A stretch of 13,410 nt of DNA. It comes from Methanomicrobiales archaeon (lineage in GTDB: Archaea > Halobacteriota > Methanomicrobia > Methanomicrobiales > Methanospirillaceae). Below are positions 1-7,322 of this stretch, in pieces (the stretch's first letter is position 1; each line of letters opens with the position of its first letter). The stretch spans positions 1 through 13,410 of the forward strand of contig JAAYPD010000045.1 of assembly GCA_012520015.1 (NCBI GenBank). Reading direction: 5' to 3'. The translations under genes and the position numbers were made by a program. The notes under the pieces were generated by a model. It did no database searches, was not told where the DNA came from, and saw only the letters and a list, made by a program, of their open reading frames with translations.

Positions 1-273
1 AACTTTTGAGCAGTACCCAGGGCCAAATATGAAGTTAATATAAGGACCGACGGATATTGTCTCTGCCCCGGTCTCAGCAGATACTTTATCGCGGACTGCA
101 TCAGCAATCTCGCTGGCAATAATTGCAGGTGCTTTTCTGAGCTCTTTTGCCAGGGAAAAAGCGATGGTTGATGCAATATCGGCGTGGTCACCGCCGTCTG
201 TCAGCATTATATCATCTTTTCCGGTATGCTGTCTCAGTATTGCTGCAATTGTATCACATGTTGTTTGGTACAT
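1..273 (-). CDS. argS: Arginyl-tRNA synthetase, N-terminal part only (cut by left edge)
   Basis: ArgRS charges tRNA-Arg with arginine in the cytosol. Only the first 91 codons lie here; the gene continues past position 1. The translation starts MYQTTCDTIAAILRQ and contains DHADIASTIAFSLAKEL followed by APAIIASEIA and later VGPYINF. This is the pattern of the N-terminal additional domain of class I ArgRS, which binds the tRNA elbow; the HIGH-type signature would come next, outside the window. The ATG (273-271) shares its A with the TGA of prf1 (275-273), a TGATG junction, so translation is probably coupled and the two genes form one transcript. No separate promoter is visible. The assignment rests on the N-terminal domain alone, so it is good but not certain. 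Confidence 0.85.
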   Translation of the reverse strand, partial: MYQTTCDTIAAILRQHTGKDDIMLTDGGDHADIASTIAFSLAKELRKAPAIIASEIADAVRDKVSAETGAETISVGPYINFIFGPGYCSKV

Positions 274-1544
274 CAGTATCCGGTCCTGTATCTAAGTATA
301 GCGGCTATTCCGCCAAATGCTGTAAACAACTGCGATCCCTCTTCGAAATCGTCGGAAATGATTGCAACCTTGCTATTTGACTGATCAGCAAGATAGGTCA
401 GTTCATCAACGATGTCAGACGAGTCTGCAAGTACAAGCGGGGAGGTACAATTCGGACAATTCCCAAGGTCGATATCTTCAGGGTTTTCTCCTGGGTTTAC
501 CTGGACGGTCTTCTCCTCGGCAAAACCACAGGCATCACATCTTATGGAAAGCCGGTTTTTCCTCAGTTTTTCTGACAGGAGCAGGATATCTACCGCACCG
601 ATCTCAAGATTTGCCCTGATCGACTGTTCACCGTAAGCAGAAAGTCCGTTGTCCTTTACAAGTTCTTTGAAGAACCTGTCCATGAGATGCTTCTCTTCTA
701 TTACTTCCTGACCTTTCAGGGCGTCCTCTGCAGCGTCCACGAGTTCAGGCAGGCCGCTTTCGTTTGTATAGGCAACGTCAAACAGCCCGATGATCCTTTT
801 CTGAACCTCGTGATGCAGGAAATTGCCCTCTTCAAACTCTTCCTTGGTCGGAGAAGGTCCTCCAATCAGGAGTCCTTTGAATCGGTTGAAGAAATCCTTC
901 TCATTCATGAAGATCTCGCTTGACCGTTCGCCAATTTTTTTATAAAATTCGTTGATGGCAATGAGACGGAGTCGCTCAAAACGGACGCTTGACTGACCAC
1001 CTTTTCTCTGCTTTCCAGGAACGGTTGAGGTTGTGCCGCCGATCGGGTCAATCCTGTTTCCGCGTAAAAATCCCCAGTAGGCTTCCCTGCGGTCAAGGAC
1101 AAGAAGCCCGTAGACATACTTCTCCTCAAGCATCTCGCGGAGTGGCTCGAGTTCAAACTTTGAGCTGCACCTGTAAAGGTAGAGGTTTAGGGGCTCAGGA
1201 GGATTTACAATATCACATTCAAGATCCTGCCTGTCCCCTTGTTTATTCACCGACCCGCAAAAGACTGCGATTCCATTCTCTGGTGGCTTAGAGTAATATT
1301 TCAGCCTTGAAAGAATGCTGGATATTGCGCTCTGGACATTGGTCCTTGTCTGCTTTGATTTGATGTTTGAACACTGGCCAAACTCATCCCTGAGCTGGGC
1401 GGTTACATCATATATCTGCTTGTCAGGAGGAATATAGAGAGATATCAGTTCGGTACCACTGCCTTCCTTTGCCTCCAGGCGCTCAAGCATCTTCTTAAAT
1501 TCATATTTCCGTCTTGCATCGTCCTGTTCAACCGCTTCGCTCAT
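273..1544 (-). CDS. prf1: Peptide chain release factor aRF1
   Basis: aRF1 reads all three stop codons in the ribosomal A site and triggers peptide release. The 423-residue product has the family's usual length and all its landmarks: NIKS at residues 60-63 and YRCSSKF (YxCxxxF) at 124-130 in the stop-codon recognition domain, GGQ at 182-184 in the peptidyl-tRNA hydrolysis domain, and a C-terminal mini-domain with paired cysteines C336/C339 and C363/C366 that probably bind zinc. The ATG at 1544 is preceded by a TATA-like box (about 1571-1579 on this strand) spaced so that transcription would begin about 6 nt before the ATG, and no Shine-Dalgarno is seen, so the mRNA may be nearly leaderless. 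argS follows with a one-base stop/start overlap. Assignment is very secure. Confidence 0.97.
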   Translation of the reverse strand: MSEAVEQDDARRKYEFKKMLERLEAKEGSGTELISLYIPPDKQIYDVTAQLRDEFGQCSNIKSKQTRTNVQSAISSILSRLKYYSKPPENGIAVFCGSVNKQGDRQDLECDIVNPPEPLNLYLYRCSSKFELEPLREMLEEKYVYGLLVLDRREAYWGFLRGNRIDPIGGTTSTVPGKQRKGGQSSVRFERLRLIAINEFYKKIGERSSEIFMNEKDFFNRFKGLLIGGPSPTKEEFEEGNFLHHEVQKRIIGLFDVAYTNESGLPELVDAAEDALKGQEVIEEKHLMDRFFKELVKDNGLSAYGEQSIRANLEIGAVDILLLSEKLRKNRLSIRCDACGFAEEKTVQVNPGENPEDIDLGNCPNCTSPLVLADSSDIVDELTYLADQSNSKVAIISDDFEEGSQLFTAFGGIAAILRYRTGY

Positions 1545-1566
1545 GAGACTATCCTACAGTATAAGC

Positions 1567-1582
1567 TGGTATATATTATCCT
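1567..1582 (-). promoter_or_regulatory. Probable TATA box of prf1-argS
   Basis: On the minus strand this reads as an AT-rich block GATAATATATACC centred near 1575. About 25 nt downstream lies 1550, only some 6 nt before the prf1 ATG at 1544. Position and base content suit an archaeal TATA box; no BRE was scored. Confidence 0.5.
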
Positions 1583-1603
1583 GGTAATTACTTAAGGTTC
1601 ACC

Positions 1604-1640
1604 ATCAATTTTTAAAAAAGATAATGAGTTTAAAAGGAAA
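1604..1640 (-). terminator. Oligo-T terminator of the que operon
   Basis: After the Nudix stop codon the minus strand runs into a T-rich stretch, with six T at 1619-1614 followed by AAAAATT. There is no convincing hairpin, but archaeal RNA polymerase can stop at oligo-T alone. It separates this operon from prf1. Confidence 0.4.
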
Positions 1641-1646
1641 CATGGC

Positions 1647-2162
1647 TCATTTATCTGCAACCCCGCAGGTACAACGGTAAAAGATGCAGATGGTCTTTGC
1701 ATCCACTATCATGCCTGTCCTTATCATCTCATTTATCTCAGATGAAGTAAACCTCACCTGTTCAATAATCTCATCATCGTCAGGCAGGTGTTCTGTCGAC
1801 GGGATAAGTCCGGTTGCCTCAAAAAGCCAAAGACGTTCATCGGTAAAGCCCGGGGTGGTATAGATATATCCCAATGCCCTCATCGACTTTGCAGCCATGC
1901 CGGTCTCCTCGATAAGTTCCCGCCTTGCGGTCTGCTCTGGCTCTTCTCCGTCCTCCATCGTCCCGGCAGGCGCCTCGTAAATGTATGCGTCAATAGCAGA
2001 TCTCCACTGCCTGATCAGCAGGTATTCATCACCGTCACGGGGAAGAATGACTACTGCATCACCAGGGTGGACTACCACCATTTCCTTTGCCCGCCCGTCA
2101 GGGAAAAGGTGATCCCTTTTCTCAACCCACAACCTGCGGCCCCTGTAGATATCCATGATCAC
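1647..2162 (-). CDS. Nudix hydrolase, ADP-ribose pyrophosphatase-like
   Basis: Nudix enzymes cleave nucleoside diphosphates linked to another moiety. The 171-residue product has a complete Nudix box, G67 to M89 (G-x5-E-x7-REL-x-EE-x-GM), preceded by EAPAG. About 15 residues after the box comes PGFTDE (104-109), the proline-containing motif typical of the ADP-ribose/ADP-sugar pyrophosphatase subgroup, so ADP-ribose or a similar ADP-sugar is the likely substrate (inference from family). Two starts are possible: GTG 2162-2160, which forms a GTGA overlap with the queC stop, or ATG 2156-2154 two codons later, which has GGTGAT one base upstream, closer than in neighbouring genes. Either way it is translationally coupled to queC and is the last gene of the operon. 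What it does for preQ0 synthesis, if anything, is unknown. Confidence 0.9.
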   Translation of the reverse strand: MIMDIYRGRRLWVEKRDHLFPDGRAKEMVVVHPGDAVVILPRDGDEYLLIRQWRSAIDAYIYEAPAGTMEDGEEPEQTARRELIEETGMAAKSMRALGYIYTTPGFTDERLWLFEATGLIPSTEHLPDDDEIIEQVRFTSSEINEMIRTGMIVDAKTICIFYRCTCGVADK

Positions 2163-2821
2163 CGGTATGGAATGGGGTCCTGTTCCCCAGCCTGTCTGAA
2201 TGCTTCAAGCCTGAAATGGCATGAACTACAGGTTCCGCATGCGACTTCGTTCTCAGTGTAACAGGACCAGGTATCCTCGTAAGGAACTTTCATGGCCAAA
2301 CCGATCTTCAGGATATCTGTTTTATTTAATGCAACAAATGGTGTCTTCAGGGTGATACCTGCACCAGGGCGGGTTCCAAGCGTGATAACCTTCTGAAACG
2401 CATCAATGAATTCAGGTCTGCAGTCTGGGTATCCTGAATAATCTGAGGACTGGACTCCTATGTAAATTGCATCTGCTCCCCTTGCCTCTGCAAAGCTGGT
2501 TGCAACCGAGAGGAGATTTGCATTTCTGAAAGGAACATAGGTATCTGGTATTCCTTCTCCGGTCTCATCATGGGACTGCACCTTCATCGCTGGATCAGTA
2601 AGGCTTGATCCACCTGCCATTTTCAGGTACCCAAGGTCCACGTCAAGGAATTCAAGTGCATTGAGGTGGCGGGCGATCCGTTTTGCACACTCCCGCTCCT
2701 TTTCTTCGGTCCGCTGCCCATAGGTAAAGTGAAGGGCAAGGATATCATAACCGTCATGTCTTGCCTGGTAGGCAAGGGTGGATGAGTCCATCCCACCTGA
2801 TAAAAGACAAACTGCTTTCAT
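2159..2821 (-). CDS. queC: 7-cyano-7-deazaguanine (preQ0) synthase QueC
   Basis: QueC converts 7-carboxy-7-deazaguanine to preQ0 using ATP and ammonia, the last step before preQ0 is inserted into tRNA and turned into archaeosine. The 220-residue product starts MKAVCLLSGGMDSSTLAY: the SGGMDSS loop at residues 8-14 is the PP-loop ATP pyrophosphatase signature. VPFRN at 96-100 is a conserved family segment. Four cysteines near the C-terminus, C187 and the CxxCxxC set C195, C198 and C201, form the structural zinc site. Length is normal. It lies one base downstream of the queE stop and overlaps the following Nudix gene by four bases if that gene starts at its GTG, so the three genes share one transcript. 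Identity is very secure. Confidence 0.96.
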   Translation of the reverse strand: MKAVCLLSGGMDSSTLAYQARHDGYDILALHFTYGQRTEEKERECAKRIARHLNALEFLDVDLGYLKMAGGSSLTDPAMKVQSHDETGEGIPDTYVPFRNANLLSVATSFAEARGADAIYIGVQSSDYSGYPDCRPEFIDAFQKVITLGTRPGAGITLKTPFVALNKTDILKIGLAMKVPYEDTWSCYTENEVACGTCSSCHFRLEAFRQAGEQDPIPYR

Positions 2822-2822
2822 T

Positions 2823-3431
2823 TCAAGGTAGTCCTATAAACTTGTGTAACTGAAGCTGCATCCGTGCAGGAAGATTCCTGGAAAGTATGTAATCTGCGAC
2901 ATGCCGGTAACTGGTTCCATACATTGGTGAGATGAAGATCTCTGCCTTTGTAGGGTTAGCCTGGATGATTTTTTCAGTAAAACGCAAATCTTCGTCTGTA
3001 GAGACCACGAACTTGACCGAATCAGTGGGTTTCAGGGTGGACAGCAGGGTGATATCGCTGCTCTCCCCGGATGACGGGCATTTTACATCCATGCAGATCT
3101 GGACGTCACCCGGGATATCATGGAATGGTATTGTTCCGTTGGTCTCGATACTTACTCTCTTTCCGGCCCTGATAAGCTGTCTGGAAAGTTCGATTACTCC
3201 ATCCTTCTGAAGAAGGGGCTCACCACCGGTGATACATACTCTTAAGGGTTTTTCTGCGAGCACTCTCCCTGCAACCTCTTCTACATCCATGACATCCCCC
3301 CCCTGCCTGCCGGCTGGTGTATCACAATAAGAGCATGAAAGATTGCAGCCTGCGAGCCGGACAAAAGTTGTCGGGTATCCGCTTGCAAGGCCTTCTCCCT
3401 GTAGTGAGCTAAATATTTCAGCGATCTTCAT
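2823..3431 (-). CDS. queE: 7-carboxy-7-deazaguanine synthase QueE (radical SAM)
   Basis: QueE is a radical S-adenosylmethionine enzyme that contracts 6-carboxytetrahydropterin to 7-carboxy-7-deazaguanine. The 202-residue product opens MKIAEIFSSLQGEG, the family's N-terminal signature, and has the cluster-binding cysteines C29, C33 and C36 (CX3CX2C), then TGGEP at 68-72 as SAM-binding motif. Some bacterial QueE enzymes have a longer CX14CX2C spacing; this one has the plain radical-SAM spacing. ETNGT follows in the middle of the protein, also typical. Its ATG lies inside the end of queD, a 14-nt overlap, and queC follows after one base, so translation of the three is tightly coupled. No strong Shine-Dalgarno is seen at the start. 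Confidence 0.95.
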   Translation of the reverse strand: MKIAEIFSSLQGEGLASGYPTTFVRLAGCNLSCSYCDTPAGRQGGDVMDVEEVAGRVLAEKPLRVCITGGEPLLQKDGVIELSRQLIRAGKRVSIETNGTIPFHDIPGDVQICMDVKCPSSGESSDITLLSTLKPTDSVKFVVSTDEDLRFTEKIIQANPTKAEIFISPMYGTSYRHVADYILSRNLPARMQLQLHKFIGLP

Positions 3432-3831
3432 GCCTCAGCTCTGCAAAGCCTGTCGGGGATTCCCATACTCTTATTGTATCTACGACGATGTTCCTTCCAG
3501 TATTCCTGTACCGTTCCTCTATTGCATCCCTAAGAAGTTGTGCCAGAAGCTCACTTGTTGGGTCGCCTGGTGTTGTGATAACCTCGTGAAACTCCCTGAT
3601 ACGTGGGACCATGGGGTCTGCTTCATTCAGGATTATCTCGTGATCATAAAAGTCGACAATTTCCTTGATCTCGTTGTAATCAACCAGAATATTTGTCTCC
3701 TCATCGGTGCAACCTGATAACCACACTTCCACTTTCCATCGGTGGCCGTGAAGATTATGACACTTCCCCCGGTAATGTAACAGCCGGTGACTTGCATCAA
3801 ATGAGACTTCTTTGTAGAGCCTGATATGCAT
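3418..3831 (-). CDS. queD: 6-carboxytetrahydropterin synthase QueD (PTPS family)
   Basis: QueD makes 6-carboxytetrahydropterin from dihydroneopterin triphosphate, the first committed step toward preQ0. The 137-residue product shows the zinc-binding histidines H15, H28 and H30 and the catalytic C24 in CHNLHGH, the CxxxHGH pattern that separates QueD-type enzymes from classical pyruvoyltetrahydropterin synthases. DH at 63-64 and WESPTGFA at 123-130 supply the further catalytic and pterin-anchoring residues (E124). It is the first gene of the operon queD-queE-queC-Nudix. A TATA-like box on this strand near 3858-3866 would start the mRNA about 6 nt before the ATG; no Shine-Dalgarno is evident. 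The GTP cyclohydrolase that supplies the substrate is not in the window. Confidence 0.95.
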   Translation of the reverse strand: MHIRLYKEVSFDASHRLLHYRGKCHNLHGHRWKVEVWLSGCTDEETNILVDYNEIKEIVDFYDHEIILNEADPMVPRIREFHEVITTPGDPTSELLAQLLRDAIEERYRNTGRNIVVDTIRVWESPTGFAELRHEDR

Positions 3832-3854
3832 GAGATCAGGTTAGGTTCGAATAC

Positions 3855-3873
3855 AACTATTATATTGCATAAG
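3855..3873 (-). promoter_or_regulatory. Probable TATA box of the que operon
   Basis: The minus strand reads GCAATATAATAG here, centred near 3862. A start 25 nt downstream would fall near 3837, about 6 nt before the queD ATG (3831). It lies back to back with the rps12 promoter about 45 nt away. A placement by eye. Confidence 0.45.
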
Positions 3874-3907
3874 TGTCAACGTATACAGACAGGTTTCAAG
3901 GCCGACA

Positions 3908-3916
3908 TTTTATATC
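3908..3916 (+). promoter_or_regulatory. Probable TATA box of rps12-rps7-fusA
   Basis: TTTTATATC closely fits an archaeal TATA box. It is framed by CCGA (3902-3905) and TCGG (3915-3918). Transcription would start near 3936, leaving an mRNA leader of about 53 nt before the rps12 ATG at 3989, long enough to hold the hairpin at 3943-3961. Confidence 0.6.
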
Positions 3917-3942
3917 GGAATCGTCGCGCATTTGGATTCTAA

Positions 3943-3961
3943 TTCGCCGCCATAAGGCGAA
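3943..3961 (+). promoter_or_regulatory. Hairpin in the rps12 mRNA leader
   Basis: TTCGCC (3943-3948) and GGCGAA (3956-3961) are perfect inverted repeats around a 7-nt loop, giving a 6-bp GC-rich stem close to the predicted 5' end of the mRNA. Ribosomal protein operons often carry a leader element bound by one of their products; that role here is only a possibility. A Shine-Dalgarno AGTGAT (3980-3985) lies 3 nt before the ATG. Confidence 0.4.
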
Positions 3962-3988
3962 ACTATCGAAGATTATCAGAGTGATGTA

Positions 3989-4417
3989 ATGGGACAGGGT
4001 AAATTTGCAGCACGTAAATTAAAGCGTGACTCTGCGAGATTTCGTTGGAGCGACCCGCATTTTGCGAGAAAAGCAGGCGGCCTGAAACTAAAATCCGATC
4101 CACTTGAGGGCGCGCCCCAGGGAAGAGGTATAGTCCTTGAAAAGATCGGTGTTGAAGCAAAACAGCCAAACTCCGCGATCCGGAAATGTGTTCGTGTTCA
4201 GCTTATCAAGAACGGGCGCCAGGTATCTGCATTTGCAGTAGGCGACGGTGCTATCAACTTCATCGATGAGCACGATGAAGTCGAAATAGAAGGTATCGGC
4301 GGTCGTCTCGGACGTTCCATGGGTGATATTCCCGGCGTCCGGTTTGTTGTAACGAAGGTGAATAATGTCTGCCTGCATGAATTGGTAATAGGCAGGAAGG
4401 AGAAGCCACGCAGGTGA
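3989..4417 (+). CDS. rps12: Small ribosomal subunit protein uS12
   Basis: S12 sits at the decoding centre of the 30S subunit and helps control fidelity. The 142-residue product has the archaeal/eukaryotic-type length and N-terminus (MGQGKFAARKLK) and the universal loop KQPNSAIRKCVRVQLIKNG (58-76), plus GRSMGDIPGVR (108-118), whose region carries the conserved decoding-loop residues. EHDEV at 94-98 is also typical. The ATG is supported by AGTGAT ending 3 nt upstream. Its TGA (4415-4417) lies inside the Shine-Dalgarno of rps7, so the two genes are translationally linked. It is the first gene of a str-type operon, with the que operon divergent upstream. The RNA polymerase and L30e/NusA genes that often precede S12 in archaea are absent here. 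Confidence 0.97.
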   Translation: MGQGKFAARKLKRDSARFRWSDPHFARKAGGLKLKSDPLEGAPQGRGIVLEKIGVEAKQPNSAIRKCVRVQLIKNGRQVSAFAVGDGAINFIDEHDEVEIEGIGGRLGRSMGDIPGVRFVVTKVNNVCLHELVIGRKEKPRR

Positions 4418-4422
4418 TCGTG

Positions 4423-5007
4423 ATGAGTGAAGAAGTATCTGCCCCGGCACGTCTCCTCTTTAACCGCTGGGATACAGGCGAGGTCACCATTCGCGACCCA
4501 GGTATCGCGCGGTACGTAAATCTTAACTCGATGATGGTTCCTCATTCCTGTGGACGGTTAACCAGGCAGGAGTTCCATAAAGCAAATATGCTCATCGTCG
4601 AGCGGCTGATAAACCAGCTGATGCGTACTGAAATAAACACTGGGAAAAAGCAGCTTGCAATCCGCATCGTTAAGGATGCCTTTGAGATCGTTCATCAGAA
4701 GACCAAGAAAAATCCGATAGAGGTACTTTGTGATGCGGTTGCAAATGCAGGACCCAGGGAAGAGACCGTCCGTCTGAAATACGGGGGTATCAATGTGCCA
4801 AAGTCAGTTGATACCGCACCAATGCGCCGGGTTAATACTGCCGTCGGGTTAATCGCAGCCGGTGTCTATTCAGCATCCCACAAAAAGAAAAAGCCGGTTG
4901 CAAATGCCCTCGCCGAGGAACTTATCGCAGCTGCGAACGGGGATGTAAAGTGTTACTCTGTCGCAAAGCGTGAAGAGCGGGAACGTGTTGCAAAGTCTGC
5001 ACGGTAA
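4423..5007 (+). CDS. rps7: Small ribosomal subunit protein uS7
   Basis: S7 organises the head of the 30S subunit by binding the 3' domain of 16S rRNA, near the E site. From ATG 4423 the product is 194 residues, starting MSEEVSAPARLLFNRWD. Family landmarks include the segment with KKNPIEVLCDAVANAGPREE and the following VPKSVDTAPMRRVN, matching the S7 core helices and RNA-binding loop. In-frame GTG codons at 4414 and 4420 would give 3 or 1 extra residues, but AGGTGAT at 4412-4418 is spaced 4 nt from ATG 4423, as for other genes here, so that start is preferred. The Shine-Dalgarno overlaps the rps12 stop. fusA follows after 40 nt. Confidence 0.95.
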   Translation: MSEEVSAPARLLFNRWDTGEVTIRDPGIARYVNLNSMMVPHSCGRLTRQEFHKANMLIVERLINQLMRTEINTGKKQLAIRIVKDAFEIVHQKTKKNPIEVLCDAVANAGPREETVRLKYGGINVPKSVDTAPMRRVNTAVGLIAAGVYSASHKKKKPVANALAEELIAAANGDVKCYSVAKREERERVAKSAR

Positions 5008-5047
5008 ATCTCAATCCCATTTCTGTTTTTAAAATTGCAGGTGAAAT

Positions 5048-7243
5048 ATGAGCCGAGGGAAGAAAACGGTAGAGCGCGTCATGCAGCTCATGAACCGACC
5101 GGAGAATATCAGGAACATAGGCATTGTTGCCCATATTGACCACGGGAAGACGACCCTTTCTGATAACCTCCTGTCTGGTGCTGGTATCATCAGTGAAGAT
5201 TTGGCAGGAAAAGCCTGCTGGATGGACTCAGATGAGGAAGAACAGGCACGTGGTATCACTATTGATGCATCCAACGTCTCAATGGTCCACGAGTACAATG
5301 GAAAAGAATATCTCATCAACATGATCGACACCCCTGGTCACGTTGACTTTGGTGGAGACGTTACTCGTGCCATGCGTGCAGTGGACGGGGCCGTTGTACT
5401 CGTCGATGCGGTAGAGGGGACCATGCCCCAGACCGAGACTGTTCTGCGCCAGGCACTAAAAGAGCGTGTTAAACCAGTACTTTTCATCAACAAGGTCGAC
5501 CGGCTTATCAACGAGCTTCAGGTTGACGAGATGGAGATGCAGATCAGGCTTGGAAAAGTCATTGACAAGGTTAACAAGCTGATCAAGGGAATGAACGAGG
5601 AGATGTATAATAATGGCTGGAAGCTTGACGCCGCCGGTGGAACGGTTGCATTCGGGTCTGCCCTTTACAATTGGGCAATTTCAGTCCCATACATGAAAAA
5701 ATCCGGGATCTCATTTAAGGAGGTTTACCAGCACTGTAAAGATGGTGACATGAAGGCTCTTGCCAAGAAGAGTCCCCTTTGTGAAGTAGTCCTTGATATG
5801 GTCGTTTCTTTCCTTCCAAATCCTAAGGAGGCACAGCCACGCCGTGTTGGTGTTATCTGGCATGGCGACATTGAAAGTCCTGAAGGAAAGGGTATGATGT
5901 CATGTGATCCAAATGCACCAAGCTGTCTGATGGTTACTGACATCTCTTTTGATCCCCACGCTGGGGAAGTTGCGACAGGTCGTCTCTTCTCTGGAAAACT
6001 CAGCCGTGGCGATGAGATGTATGTCATGGGGAGTGCAAAGAAGGTAAACCGTATGCAGCAGGTTGGTATCTTCATGGGACCGACCCGTGTAGAGGTTCCT
6101 GAGCTTTATGCCGGAAACATTGCGGCAGTTACCGGGCTTAAAGATGCCATTGTAGGTTCTACGGTCTCCAATCTCATGGATATGACTCCTTTTGAATCAC
6201 TTGAGCACTACTCTGAGCCTGTCGTTACGGTTGCGGTTGAAGCAAAGAACATGAAAGACCTGCCAAAACTGGTCGAAGTGCTTCGTCAGGTCGCAAAGGA
6301 AGATCCGACCCTTCGTGTCAATATCAACGAAGAGACTGGAGAACACCTGATCTCCGGAATGGGCGAACTACACCTTGAGATCGTCACTGGTCGTATCAAA
6401 CGTGACAAGGGTGTTGAGATCATAACCTCCGAACCGATCGTGGTATACCGTGAGACCATCACACAGGAACTCACTGACCCGGTCGAAGGAAAGTCTCCAA
6501 ACCGTCACAACCGGTTCTACTTTACGCTTCACCCGCTCCCAGGGCATGTGGTTGAGATGATTAAAAATCATGAGATCTCCATGAACCAGGAATCCCTTGA
6601 GCGCCGTGATATGATGACAAAGGCCGGCTTTGATAAAGAAGAGGCAAAAAGCGTCAAGGACATCTATGCAACCAACATCTTCCTTGACATGACTAAAGGT
6701 ATCCAGTACCTGAATGAAACGATGGAGCTCATCATAGACGGCATTCACGAAGCACTTGATGGCGGTCCGCTTGCAGATGAACCGGTGCAGAACATGCTTA
6801 TAAAACTGGTTGATGTCAAGCTTCACGAAGATGCAATCCACCGTGGCCCGGCCCAGGTAATTCCCGCGGTCCGGAGTGCCATCAAGGGTGGAATACTCCT
6901 TGCCAATGATTCACTTCTTGAACCCATGCAGAAACTGCACATCACTGTACCACAAGATCACATGGGAAGTGCAACCTCGCAGATCCAGAGCAGGCGTGGA
7001 CAGGTCTTTGATATGACCAGCGAAGGAGATACCGTTACCGTCGTTGGAAAAGCACCGGTTGCAGAGCTCTTCGGGTTTGCCGGAGATGTCCGTTCGGCAA
7101 CTGAAGGGCGTGCAATGTGGAACAGCGAATTTGCAGGGTTTGAGATTGTTCCTGCTGGATCTGCCAAGGAAATAGTTCTTCAGATCAGAAAGCGCAAGGG
7201 GCTCAAGGAAGAGATGCCAAAGCCCGCGGACTACCTTGCCTGA
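5048..7243 (+). CDS. fusA: Translation elongation factor aEF-2
   Basis: EF-2 is the GTPase that moves tRNA and mRNA through the ribosome. The 731-residue product has the expected archaeal length and all motifs: P-loop AHIDHGKT (28-35), switch I RGITI (68-72), DTPGH (94-98) and NKVD (148-151). In domain IV, KLHEDAIHRG (591-600) contains H598, the histidine that archaea modify to diphthamide. The ending RKRKGLKEEMPKPADYLA is typical of archaeal EF-2. The ATG is preceded by AGGTGA (5039-5044) with a 3-nt spacer. It is the last gene of the rps12-rps7-fusA cluster: an oligo-T stretch follows and neither EF-1 alpha nor S10, the common archaeal followers, is present. Confidence 0.98.
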   Translation: MSRGKKTVERVMQLMNRPENIRNIGIVAHIDHGKTTLSDNLLSGAGIISEDLAGKACWMDSDEEEQARGITIDASNVSMVHEYNGKEYLINMIDTPGHVDFGGDVTRAMRAVDGAVVLVDAVEGTMPQTETVLRQALKERVKPVLFINKVDRLINELQVDEMEMQIRLGKVIDKVNKLIKGMNEEMYNNGWKLDAAGGTVAFGSALYNWAISVPYMKKSGISFKEVYQHCKDGDMKALAKKSPLCEVVLDMVVSFLPNPKEAQPRRVGVIWHGDIESPEGKGMMSCDPNAPSCLMVTDISFDPHAGEVATGRLFSGKLSRGDEMYVMGSAKKVNRMQQVGIFMGPTRVEVPELYAGNIAAVTGLKDAIVGSTVSNLMDMTPFESLEHYSEPVVTVAVEAKNMKDLPKLVEVLRQVAKEDPTLRVNINEETGEHLISGMGELHLEIVTGRIKRDKGVEIITSEPIVVYRETITQELTDPVEGKSPNRHNRFYFTLHPLPGHVVEMIKNHEISMNQESLERRDMMTKAGFDKEEAKSVKDIYATNIFLDMTKGIQYLNETMELIIDGIHEALDGGPLADEPVQNMLIKLVDVKLHEDAIHRGPAQVIPAVRSAIKGGILLANDSLLEPMQKLHITVPQDHMGSATSQIQSRRGQVFDMTSEGDTVTVVGKAPVAELFGFAGDVRSATEGRAMWNSEFAGFEIVPAGSAKEIVLQIRKRKGLKEEMPKPADYLA

Positions 7244-7277
7244 ATCTCCCTCCAATTTTCATCACTCGATTAAATCA

Positions 7278-7293
7278 TTTTTTTAATATTTTT
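7278..7293 (+). terminator. Oligo-T terminator after fusA
   Basis: Seven T (7278-7284) and five T (7289-7293) are separated by AATA, about 35 nt beyond the fusA stop. There is no stem-loop, which suits archaeal T-run termination. It probably ends the str-type transcript. Confidence 0.55.
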
Positions 7294-7322
7294 CTCCCAG
7301 AATAACAGGTTTTCCTCAATTA

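Noticed and set aside
1788..2261. 157-residue plus-strand open frame across the Nudix and queC genes
   Set aside because: It spans two well-supported genes on the other strand and has no family resemblance.
4088..4545. Long minus-strand open frames across rps12 and rps7
   Set aside because: They lie opposite two certain ribosomal protein genes, have no recognisable motif and no promoter; they are antisense shadows.
6368..6841. 157-residue minus-strand open frame inside fusA
   Set aside because: It is opposite conserved EF-2 coding sequence and shows no protein family features.
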